The notes under the pieces: model-generated | The model's input: only the letters and a program-made list of their open reading frames with translations | Database searches by the model: none | Told to the model about the DNA's origin: nothing | NCBI GenBank assembly: GCA_900318775.1 | Contig: ONLY01000005.1 | Location: 1 to 64,000 of the forward strand | Reading direction: 5' to 3' | DNA length: 64,000 nt | DNA from: an uncultured Prevotellaceae bacterium | Lineage (GTDB): Bacteria; Bacteroidota; Bacteroidia; Bacteroidales; Bacteroidaceae | Translations under genes and position numbers: made by a program | Shown here: positions 57,489 to 64,000 of the stretch, piece after piece | How positions within the stretch are numbered: position 1 is the first letter of the stretch | How the letters are laid out: every line of letters begins with the position of its first letter

Positions 57489-58736
57489 TTATTTAGGACG
57501 AACTTGTCCGTCCCCTTCAATCAGCCATTTGTAGGTGCAGATTTCTTCCAGTGCCATAGGCCCGCGTGCATGGAGTTTTTGGGTGGAGATGCCAATCTCG
57601 GCTCCGAGGCCGAACTGTGCACCATCGGTGAACGAGGTGGGTGCATTGTGATAGACGCAAGCGGCATCTACCTGAGCCATGAACTGGTTGGCTGTGGAGC
57701 GATTTTCCGTGATGATGCACTCTGAGTGTCCTGAACCGAAACGTCTGATGTGTCGGATAGCTTCCTCTGCTGACACCACAGTCTTGATGGCCATTGTATA
57801 GGCTTGGAATTCGGTGCCATAGCTTTCCTCTGTGGATGGCTTCAGCAGCTCTGCAGGATAGTTCCCGTTGAGTACGGCAAGGGCTGGTTCGTCGGCATAG
57901 ATGAGCACGTTGCTGGCCTTGAGCGGTTCGCAGATGGCAGGGAGGTCTGCCAGGCGGTCAGCATGAATGAGTGTGCAATCCAGCGCGTTGCAGACGCTCA
58001 CGCGGCGTGTCTTGGCATTGTTGATGATGCGTGCACCCTTTTCCGTGTCGCCATCCTTGTCGAAGTATGCATGGCACACACCGGCACCTGTCTCGATGAC
58101 AGGCACAGATGCCTCTTGGCGTACGAAGTCGATGAGACGTTTGCTGCCGCGTGGAATCACAAGGTCCACGTATCCGTTAGCGTGCAGCAAAGCTCCTGTA
58201 GCCTCATGAGTGGCAGGCAAGAGAGTGATGGCATGCTCGTTGATGCCAAAATCTTTGAGCACCGACTGGATGAGGCCTACGATGGCGCGGTTGCTGTCGT
58301 CGGCGTCTTTGCCGCCTTTCAGGATGCAGGCGCTGCCCGCTTTGAGGCAGAGCGCAAACACGTCGAAAGTTACGTTTGGACGGGCTTCATACACGATGCC
58401 GATGACGCCGAACGGAACACTTACGCGCTTCAGGTCCAGACCATTAGGAAGTACTGAGTGCTTCAGTACTTTGCCGAGAGGTGAGGGTAGGGTAGCCACG
58501 TTGCGTGTGTCGCCTGCAATGCCTTCCAGACGTTCCTTCGTCAGCTTCAGACGGTCATACATGGGGTTGGCAGCATCCATTCTTGCCAAGTCTTTAGCAT
58601 TGGCAGCCAAGATGGTGTCAGTTTCGGCAAGGGCTTTATCAGCCACAGCCATCAGCACTTGGTTGATGGTATCGTTGCTCAGCAGGGCAAGGTCAATGCT
58701 TGCCTCTTTTGACGCTTGGAAAATATCTTCTAACAT
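57489..58736 (-). CDS. proA: Glutamate-5-semialdehyde dehydrogenase
   Basis: 415 residues. The catalytic Cys is in [15 protein letters not shown], with [13 protein letters not shown] and the C-terminal [20 protein letters not shown]. It reduces glutamyl phosphate to glutamate semialdehyde, which closes to pyrroline-5-carboxylate. The ATG at 58736 overlaps the proB stop by 7 bases (ATGTTAG), showing translational coupling; an ATG five codons earlier is possible. It is the last gene of the operon. Confidence 0.96.
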   Translation of the reverse strand: MLEDIFQASKEASIDLALLSNDTINQVLMAVADKALAETDTILAANAKDLARMDAANPMYDRLKLTKERLEGIAGDTRNVATLPSPLGKVLKHSVLPNGLDLKRVSVPFGVIGIVYEARPNVTFDVFALCLKAGSACILKGGKDADDSNRAIVGLIQSVLKDFGINEHAITLLPATHEATGALLHANGYVDLVIPRGSKRLIDFVRQEASVPVIETGAGVCHAYFDKDGDTEKGARIINNAKTRRVSVCNALDCTLIHADRLADLPAICEPLKASNVLIYADEPALAVLNGNYPAELLKPSTEESYGTEFQAYTMAIKTVVSAEEAIRHIRRFGSGHSECIITENRSTANQFMAQVDAACVYHNAPTSFTDGAQFGLGAEIGISTQKLHARGPMALEEICTYKWLIEGDGQVRPK

Positions 58737-59494
58737 AGGAATTCTGTGCATGGGGTGTTGTCCCTGTCGTTCATGAGTTTCACGAGGATGTCATCTCTCT
58801 TGCCGTTGGCAATGACAACGCTGATGCCAGCTGCAGCGGTTTGTGTGGCCACGTTCGACTTGCTCTTCATGCCGCCACGTCCAGCCTTTGATTTCTTTGT
58901 CTGGATGTAGTCGCTCAGGTCTTTGCCGGGCTTGACGATGCTGATGAGGCGTGACTCAGGGTCGGATGGGTCGCCTGTGAAGATGCCGTCGATGTTGCTC
59001 AGGATGATGAGCATCTGCGATTGTGTCATCTGTGCCATGAGGCCAGAGAGCTCGTCGTTATCGGTAAACATGAGCTCTGTAACTGACACAGTGTCATTCT
59101 CGTTCACGATGGGCAGCACGCCGTTCTCCAGCATCACGCGCATACAGTTCTCCTGATTCTTGCGGTGTTCCGAGTCGGAGAAGTTCTCCTTGGTGGTCAA
59201 CACTTGTCCCACTGGGATACCGTATTCTCTGAACAGCTCGAAGTAGCGGTTTATCAACTTTGCCTGACCTACGGCAGAAAAGAGCTGACGCTGATCCACT
59301 GAATCAAGGTCGTGCTGGATGTGCTTCAGTTCGCTGCGTCCGCTGGCCACAGCACCAGATGACACTAAGATGATTTCGTGTCCTTGGCTGCGCAAGGTGG
59401 CAATCTGGTCAACCAGAGCCGACATACGAGTCACATCGAGCGACCCGTCTGTTCTTGTCAGCACGTTGCTGCCTATCTTAATCGTAATTCGCAT
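58730..59494 (-). CDS. proB: Glutamate 5-kinase, short form without PUA domain
   Basis: 254 residues; E. coli ProB has 367. The amino acid kinase domain is complete: [54 protein letters not shown] and [14 protein letters not shown]. The C-terminal PUA domain is absent, as in some other bacteria. It phosphorylates glutamate for ProA. It starts 5 bases after the activase gene. Confidence 0.94.
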   Translation of the reverse strand: MRITIKIGSNVLTRTDGSLDVTRMSALVDQIATLRSQGHEIILVSSGAVASGRSELKHIQHDLDSVDQRQLFSAVGQAKLINRYFELFREYGIPVGQVLTTKENFSDSEHRKNQENCMRVMLENGVLPIVNENDTVSVTELMFTDNDELSGLMAQMTQSQMLIILSNIDGIFTGDPSDPESRLISIVKPGKDLSDYIQTKKSKAGRGGMKSKSNVATQTAAAGISVVIANGKRDDILVKLMNDRDNTPCTEFLC

Positions 59495-59499
59495 CTATA

Positions 59500-60405
59500 T
59501 TATCCTCCTATTTTTGTATTCAATCCATATTGTCTCATGATGTCCAGCGCATGCTGCTGCACCTCTTCCGAGGGAGCCTCCATGTGGAGCGCTGCGGGAT
59601 TGTATTCTGTTCCCAGTCGTGCATGCTTGCCGATACCCACATCATGATACACCAACAGATTCACCACCTCGGGCTTTGTGGGCAATGACGCCAGAAAGGC
59701 GGCCGATGCCTTCAGGTTCTCGTCGTCAGCATTCACGCCGATGATGAGAGGGATGCGAATCCAGAAGGTATGTCCCAATTCGCTCAGCATACGGATGTTG
59801 GCAAGTATCTGTTCGTTAGCCACACGGGTGTAGAACTTGTGTCGTTCGCTGTCCATCAGCTTCAGGTCAACAAGGAATAACTCGCAGCGTTCCGCCACTC
59901 TCCGTACGTTCTCAGCCGAGGCAAATAGGGTGGTGTCCACCGTTCTGTGTATGCCTCTCTTGCCCAGCTCGTCCAGCACTTCGCACAGATAGTCTGTGTG
60001 CATCAGCGGCTCGCCTCCGCACATCGTCACGCCGCCCCCGCTTTCTTCCATCACAGCACGTTCCTTCTCCACCACGGCCATCAGGTCCTCCATCTTCCAT
60101 TCCTTCCCAGCCATTTCCAGGGCCAGTGTCGGGCATTCGTCTGTGCACTTCCCGCAAGCCACACAATGCCCCTGGTCCTTGATGCCGTCAGCTGTAAGCA
60201 CCAAGTTCTTTTCTGGGCACGCTTCTACGCAGCTTTGGCATCCGATGCACTTTTTCTTGGTGTACATCTTCACGGGTTTCTCCTCAAGCCCTTCGGGGTT
60301 GTGGCACCACACACACCGCAAGGGACAGCCTTTCATGAAAAAGGTTGTCCTGATGCCTGGTCCATCGTTGATGGCGAATCGCTTGATGTCGAAAATCAGT
60401 GCCAT
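59500..60405 (-). CDS. Glycyl radical enzyme activating enzyme (radical SAM)
   Basis: 301 residues. The radical SAM motif CxxxCxxC is Cys27, Cys31, Cys34 (GCPLRCVWCHNPEG). An inserted ferredoxin-like part has two further 4Fe-4S motifs: Cys53/56/59/63 and Cys81/84/87/91. Pyruvate formate-lyase activase lacks this insert, so this is the activase of a dehydratase-type glycyl radical enzyme. It puts the glycyl radical on HypD, encoded upstream in the same direction. It has its own promoter and is tightly linked to proB. Confidence 0.92.
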   Translation of the reverse strand: MALIFDIKRFAINDGPGIRTTFFMKGCPLRCVWCHNPEGLEEKPVKMYTKKKCIGCQSCVEACPEKNLVLTADGIKDQGHCVACGKCTDECPTLALEMAGKEWKMEDLMAVVEKERAVMEESGGGVTMCGGEPLMHTDYLCEVLDELGKRGIHRTVDTTLFASAENVRRVAERCELFLVDLKLMDSERHKFYTRVANEQILANIRMLSELGHTFWIRIPLIIGVNADDENLKASAAFLASLPTKPEVVNLLVYHDVGIGKHARLGTEYNPAALHMEAPSEEVQQHALDIMRQYGLNTKIGG

Positions 60406-60424
60406 TTTGCCCTTAATGTGGCCA

Positions 60425-60457
60425 CAAAGTTACTGCTTTTCTCTGGAACGGCACAAG
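60425..60457 (-). promoter_or_regulatory. Promoter of the activase-proB-proA genes
   Basis: On the minus strand CTTG (60457-60454), 21 bp, TAACTTTG (60432-60425). Leader is only about 13 bases. Confidence 0.65.
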
Positions 60458-60471
60458 ATTTGTCTTACTTA

Positions 60472-60549
60472 TTCATAAGTTGCGAACAATTATTCGTAAG
60501 TTATGAATAATTATTCCAAACTTATGAACAATTATCCATAACTTATGAA
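60472..60549. repeat. Symmetric four-site inverted repeat between msrA and the activase promoter
   Basis: TTCATAAGTT at 60472 and TTCGTAAGTT at 60493 are mirrored by AACTTATGAA at 60519 and 60540. Both pairs share one dyad centre (60510.5), and sites within each half are 21 bp apart. It lies 15 bp upstream of the -33 element of the activase promoter and its right end overlaps the msrA stop codon. Candidate operator, or a long terminator stem. Confidence 0.7.
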
Positions 60550-61052
60550 CGACTTGCCTTGCGGGCAAATTCGAACAGCGCTACAGGCAGGTGGCAATAT
60601 CCGTCGGGGTTCTTGTCAAGATAGTCCTGATGGCGCTCGTCGGCTGGATAGAAGCTCTGCAGAGGCTCCACTTCTACGGCGATGGGAGCATCGAGGTTCT
60701 TTTGCTCTTCGGCAAACACCTCTTGAATGACGGGCAGGTCAGTATCGGCGGTGTAATACACGCCAGTTCTGTAGCGTGTGCCCTCGTCGTGTCCCTGCTT
60801 GTTGAGGCTGGTAGGGTCGATAGCCTTGAAGAACATCTGGAGGAGGAACTTCAAATCGACCACAGCATCGTCATACTGGATGCGTACCGTCTCAGCATAG
60901 TCCGTCGTGTCCGTATAAACTTCTTCGTAAGTGGGGTCAGTTGTCTGTCCGTTGGCAAATCCCACTTCCGTGTTTGTCACTCCCTTTATCTGCTTGAAAT
61001 AGTGCTCGGTGCCCCAAAAGCAGCCGCCAGCAAGAAATATGTCTTTTATCAT
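60543..61052 (-). CDS. msrA: Peptide methionine sulfoxide reductase A
   Basis: 169 residues. The active site is FLAGGCFWGTEHYFKQIKGV, with Cys in GCFWG. Later blocks are TSLNKQGHDEGTRYRTGVYY and the C-terminal FYPADERHQDYLDKNP. It reduces S-methionine sulfoxide in proteins. The ATG at 61052 gives the usual length. It sits 38 bases after hypD, before the activase; a repair enzyme here could protect an oxygen-sensitive radical pathway, but this is inference. Confidence 0.95.
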   Translation of the reverse strand: MIKDIFLAGGCFWGTEHYFKQIKGVTNTEVGFANGQTTDPTYEEVYTDTTDYAETVRIQYDDAVVDLKFLLQMFFKAIDPTSLNKQGHDEGTRYRTGVYYTADTDLPVIQEVFAEEQKNLDAPIAVEVEPLQSFYPADERHQDYLDKNPDGYCHLPVALFEFARKASRS

Positions 61053-61090
61053 GTTCGTGTATTTGCTGTAGATGTGAGTGTTGTTGCTGA

Positions 61091-63565
61091 CTAAAACTCT
61101 TCGTTCTCCGTTCTGGCTATGATTTCGTTCTGGAGCTGTTCCGTCATGTCGTTGAAGTAGTCGGAATATCCTGCCACGCGAACCAAGAGGTCCTTGTAGT
61201 CGTCGGGCTGCTGCTGGGCGTCGAGAAGGGTTTGCGTGTCCACAATGTTGAACTGAATGTGGTGTCCGCCCATGTTGAAGTAGGCACGGATGAGAGAGAC
61301 GAGCTTGCGCAGGTCTTCTTCTCGCTTGAGAATGGAGGGAACGAAACGCACGTTGAGCAGAGTGCCGCCAGAGAGGGTCTGGTCGAGCTTGCCAAGCGAC
61401 TTGATGACAGCTGTGGGGCCATTGGTGTCGGCGCCGTGTGCAGGCGAGGTCCCATCGCTGATGGCAAAGTGCGCCAGACGGCCATTGACGGAAGCACCGC
61501 AGACCGAACCGAAATAGTTGTGGCAAGTTGTTGAGAGCATGTTGAGCTGTGTCTTTCCGCCTCGGGTGTTTGGGTGCCCCTCGATGGCAGTCACGAGGTC
61601 GTTGTACACTTTCACGGCGATGCTGTCTGCATAGTCGTCATCGTTGCCAAAAAATGGGGTGCGGTTCATGATGAACTGCCTCATTTTTTCGAGTTGACAG
61701 TTGACAGTTGACAGTTGACAGTTGTCTTCTCTGCCCCAGTTGCAGCCAACAGCCTTAAGTAGTTCATCCATCGTGAACTTCTTGTCCTCAAAGACATGTT
61801 TCTTGAGGGTTGAGAGGCAATCGGTGATTGTGCCCAGTCCTGTGCACTGAATGTAAGTGGTATTATAGCGTGCTCCGCCACTGTAGTAGTCGCGGCCCCG
61901 GGTGATGCAGTCGTCGATGAAGAGGGACAGGAACGTGGCAGGGGCGTAGAGCGAGAACATGCGCTCAATGTAGTTGTTTACAGCCAGCTTGAGGTTGACG
62001 AAGTAAATCATCTGCTTGTGGTAAGCCTCGTACAGCTGTTCATAAGAAGTGAACGTGCGTGGGTCGCCAGTCTCCAGTCCGAGCTTCTTACCCGTGATGG
62101 GGTCAATGCCGTTGTTGAGCGTGATTTCCAAAATCTTGGGAGTGTTGAGGTAGCCTGTGAGGATGTAGGCTTCCTTGCCGAACGCTCCCACTTCGATGCA
62201 GCCAGAGCAGCCGCCCTCGTTGGCGTCTTCTTGTGTCTTGCCTTGACGCACCAGTTCTTTGGTGTAAGTGTCTGGGTTGAAGACAGAAGGGTATCCGTGT
62301 CCCTGACGAATCACTTTGGCGCCAGCCACTACAAAATCGTCAGGGGTAACCTTGCTGACATGGATGCTTAAGCCAGGCTGTAACTCGTGCAGTTCCTCTT
62401 GAATTTCCAGAATGACGTAAGAGAGCTCGTTGACAGCATTGTTGCCATACTTGTCGATGCCGCCGATATTGATGTTGGTGAAGTCGTTGTATGTGCCTGA
62501 TTCCAAAGCCGTGACACCTACCTTGGGAGGTGCAGGCTGGTTGTTGAACTTAATCCAGAAGCAAGAAAGGAGTTCCTTCGCTTTCTCGCGGGTCATAGTG
62601 CCATCGGCAAGTCCCTTCTGATAGAAAGGATAAAGATGCTGATCGATATGGCCAGGGTTCATGCAGTCCCAACCGTTCAGCTCGGTCACTGTGCCGAGAT
62701 GCACAAACCAGTACATCTGGATGGCTTCCTGCATGTCGCGTGGAGCATGGGCTGGAACCCAGCGGCACACGTCCGCAATCTTCAGCAACTCAGCCTTGCG
62801 TTGTGGGTCAGCCTCTTCGGCAGCCATTTTCTCGGCCAGCTCTGCATGGCGCTCTGCCAAAAGAATGGCGGCGTCACAGCTGATGTCCATCGCCTGCAGC
62901 TCCTGCTGCTTGTCGGTAGCCTCAGGGTCGTTGATGAAGTCGAGCTCCGCAAGAGTCTTGGCAATGAGTGCTTTGCAGTCAAGCAAGCCACGATGATACA
63001 TCTTGCCGTCCATAGCCGTGTGGCCACCGGCACGCTGTTCCATGAACTCTGTGAACACGCCTGCATGATAGGCTTCTTCCCATTCCTTGCTCACATGGCT
63101 GAAAATGCGCTCGCGCTGGGTGCGTCCTTCCCAATAGGGAATGACTTCACGCTCGTAGGTGTCAATGTCCTCCTGCGAGATGAAGTAGGGCTGCAGTTCG
63201 CGGTCATTCAGCGTGTGGAGGTCTTCCACTGTGTGGCACGTCAGTTCTGGGAACGTAGGCACGGCCTTGGGCACAGGACCACGTTCGCCTACAATGAGTT
63301 CATCCTTGCCTATATAAATCGTCTTTTTCTTGCAAATCTCATAGAAGTTACGGGCACGAAGGATGCAATTAGGCATCTTGCCGTAGTTCTCTTTGTAGAA
63401 CGCCGTCTCGATGAGTGCACGCTCAATGGTGAGTGTGGTGGGAGTGTCGATGCTCTGCTGGTGCAGGCGCTTTACGCGGTCGTTCATTCCGCCCTCGTTT
63501 TCAGGGTGTTGAAGGGCATAATTCATTTTGCTATGCGGTGCACGCATAGCCACAGTTGTAGCCAT
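61091..63565 (-). CDS. hypD: Glycyl radical enzyme, probable trans-4-hydroxy-L-proline dehydratase
   Basis: 824 residues. The thiyl/base pair is CxE: Cys456 and Glu458 in GGCSGCIEVGAFGKEAY. The glycyl radical site is Gly799 in VRVAGYSDYF. Pyruvate formate-lyase has Cys-Cys instead, so PFL is excluded. Against the C. difficile HypD residues as I remember them (F152, H160, D278, S334, F340, C434, E436, Y450), this protein has the same residue at +22 every time: F174, H182, D300, S356, F362, C456, E458, Y472. T645 and G765 match T679 and G799 at +34, so about 12 residues are inserted between 472 and 679. The insertion coincides with a heptamer repeat (residues 615-625). The proB/proA neighbours fit the product pyrroline-5-carboxylate. 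Confidence 0.85.
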   Translation of the reverse strand: MATTVAMRAPHSKMNYALQHPENEGGMNDRVKRLHQQSIDTPTTLTIERALIETAFYKENYGKMPNCILRARNFYEICKKKTIYIGKDELIVGERGPVPKAVPTFPELTCHTVEDLHTLNDRELQPYFISQEDIDTYEREVIPYWEGRTQRERIFSHVSKEWEEAYHAGVFTEFMEQRAGGHTAMDGKMYHRGLLDCKALIAKTLAELDFINDPEATDKQQELQAMDISCDAAILLAERHAELAEKMAAEEADPQRKAELLKIADVCRWVPAHAPRDMQEAIQMYWFVHLGTVTELNGWDCMNPGHIDQHLYPFYQKGLADGTMTREKAKELLSCFWIKFNNQPAPPKVGVTALESGTYNDFTNINIGGIDKYGNNAVNELSYVILEIQEELHELQPGLSIHVSKVTPDDFVVAGAKVIRQGHGYPSVFNPDTYTKELVRQGKTQEDANEGGCSGCIEVGAFGKEAYILTGYLNTPKILEITLNNGIDPITGKKLGLETGDPRTFTSYEQLYEAYHKQMIYFVNLKLAVNNYIERMFSLYAPATFLSLFIDDCITRGRDYYSGGARYNTTYIQCTGLGTITDCLSTLKKHVFEDKKFTMDELLKAVGCNWGREDNCQLSTVNCQLEKMRQFIMNRTPFFGNDDDYADSIAVKVYNDLVTAIEGHPNTRGGKTQLNMLSTTCHNYFGSVCGASVNGRLAHFAISDGTSPAHGADTNGPTAVIKSLGKLDQTLSGGTLLNVRFVPSILKREEDLRKLVSLIRAYFNMGGHHIQFNIVDTQTLLDAQQQPDDYKDLLVRVAGYSDYFNDMTEQLQNEIIARTENEEF
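61693..61724. repeat. Heptamer tandem repeat (GTTGACA)n inside hypD
   Basis: Four perfect 7-bp units plus four bases. On the coding strand it reads TGTCAAC repeats and encodes NCQLSTVNCQL. Seven is not a multiple of three, so gain or loss of one unit would shift the hypD frame. The unit is related to the array at 31573-31607. Confidence 0.93.
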
Positions 63566-63588
63566 ATATTGCTAATCTAAATGTAAGT

Positions 63589-63780
63589 TTATGTAAATCC
63601 TTTGGTTTTATTGCGCTTGCCGCGCTCGATGCCAGAAGCCTCCTTGGCTGCCAGCTTCTCCTCCAGGGTGAGGTTGTTCCACCATACGGAGCACTCAGGG
63701 TAAGTCTTGCCAGACACTTTGGCCTTGTTTTCAATGCTCAGTGCCGACCACCACTTGATCATGTCCACTTCAGGATTCAT
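63589..63780 (-). CDS. Small protein of unknown function upstream of hypD
   Basis: 63 residues, starting MNPEVDMIKWWSALSIENKA and containing CSVWWNNLTLEEKLAAKEAS. Two WW pairs, each followed by a short SALS/NLTLEEK turn-helix pattern, suggest an internal duplication. The C-terminus is basic (ERGKRNKTKG). It has no signal peptide or membrane segment. I do not recognise a family. It starts 37 bases after the promoter box and ends 23 bases before hypD, so it is the first gene of the operon. A shorter start at the ATG of MIKWW is possible. Confidence 0.6.
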   Translation of the reverse strand: MNPEVDMIKWWSALSIENKAKVSGKTYPECSVWWNNLTLEEKLAAKEASGIERGKRNKTKGFT

Positions 63781-63816
63781 AGCTGTTTAAGAATTAAAGA
63801 GTTGTACAACAAGTTG

Positions 63817-63849
63817 CAAAGATAGAGAAAAACCGGCGATATCTCCAAG
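63817..63849 (-). promoter_or_regulatory. Promoter of the small ORF-hypD-msrA operon
   Basis: On the minus strand CTTG (63849-63846), 21 bp, TATCTTTG (63824-63817). 63850-64000 shows no supported gene; short open frames reach the window edge on both strands. Confidence 0.6.
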
Positions 63850-64000
63850 CGTTTTCGGCAGAAAGTTTTGAAAGCCTGCTTCTTCGCCGCTCAAACCAGT
63901 GCTTTTGCCGCTTGCAGTTGCATGGTTACATGTGTTTACGTCATGCGATGCGCCAATTTTGGGGCTCTCACTCGTCCCTCATCATCCGGTTCAATACAGG

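Noticed and set aside
59494-59510. Shine-Dalgarno-like AGGAGG before proB
   Set aside because: These bases are the last Gly-Gly codons of the activase gene, so coding need explains them.
61091-63565. Call of pyruvate formate-lyase (pflB)
   Set aside because: The adjacent Cys-Cys pair of PFL is absent; CxE with HypD-like contacts is present and the activase is of the ferredoxin-insert type.

Overview
This window looks like chromosomal DNA of a Bacteroidales bacterium, most likely a Prevotella-type (Prevotellaceae) gut or rumen anaerobe. The support is a type III glutamine synthetase, a kinase-less relative of the Bacteroidetes hybrid two-component regulators, TlpA/DUF4369-type secreted thioredoxins, DapL, a short ProB, the order tRNA-tuf-tRNA-Trp-secE-nusG-rplKAJL-rpoBC, few Shine-Dalgarno sequences, and many promoters that fit the Bacteroidetes form TTTG-N19..21-TAnnTTTG. 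I see no rRNA, CRISPR array, intact insertion sequence or prophage.

Layout. 0.4-15.4 kb: information-processing genes on the + strand (rpsU, xerC, hpf, two tRNA-Thr, tuf, tRNA-Trp, secE, nusG, rplK/A/J/L, rpoB, rpoC), ending at a strong terminator. 15.4-18.7 kb (-): a secreted thioredoxin-domain protein, a secreted unknown and a possible tiny membrane protein. 18.7-24.6 kb (+): an HU-like protein whose leader holds a three-palindrome array, a methyltransferase, a membrane-bound propeller/AraC regulator and an M48 lipoprotein protease. 24.7-40.9 kb: a nitrogen block with glnN, pepD and a porin, then the minus-strand operon dapF-dapL-gltB-gltD, divergent from glnB-amtB-outer membrane protein. 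41-53 kb: glutamine-using enzymes pyrG, purF and asnB, a CarA fused to half of CarB, and two more secreted thioredoxin-like proteins. 53-57.5 kb: dcuB, tRNA-Met, tRNA-Gln, psd, pssA and a small membrane protein. 57.5-63.8 kb (-): small ORF, hypD-type glycyl radical enzyme, msrA, its radical-SAM activase, proB, proA.

How the genes work together. Ammonium enters through AmtB under PII control, is fixed by GlnN and GOGAT (GltB/GltD), and the glutamine nitrogen is passed to CTP, the purine pathway, asparagine and carbamoyl phosphate. DapL uses glutamate as amino donor for diaminopimelate. The last operon joins two routes to pyrroline-5-carboxylate: ProB/ProA from glutamate, and dehydration of trans-4-hydroxyproline by the glycyl radical enzyme. 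That enzyme has the CxE active site of dehydratases, not the Cys-Cys pair of pyruvate formate-lyase.

Most unusual: (1) two 83-bp elements, each with three near-palindromes at exact 24-bp spacing, before the HU-like gene and pyrG; (2) CarA fused to only the N-terminal half of CarB and closed by a terminator; (3) a heptanucleotide tandem repeat inside the hypD reading frame, related to one between gltB and gltD; (4) a strongly base-paired segment between two tRNA-Thr genes; (5) a symmetric four-site repeat before the activase gene.
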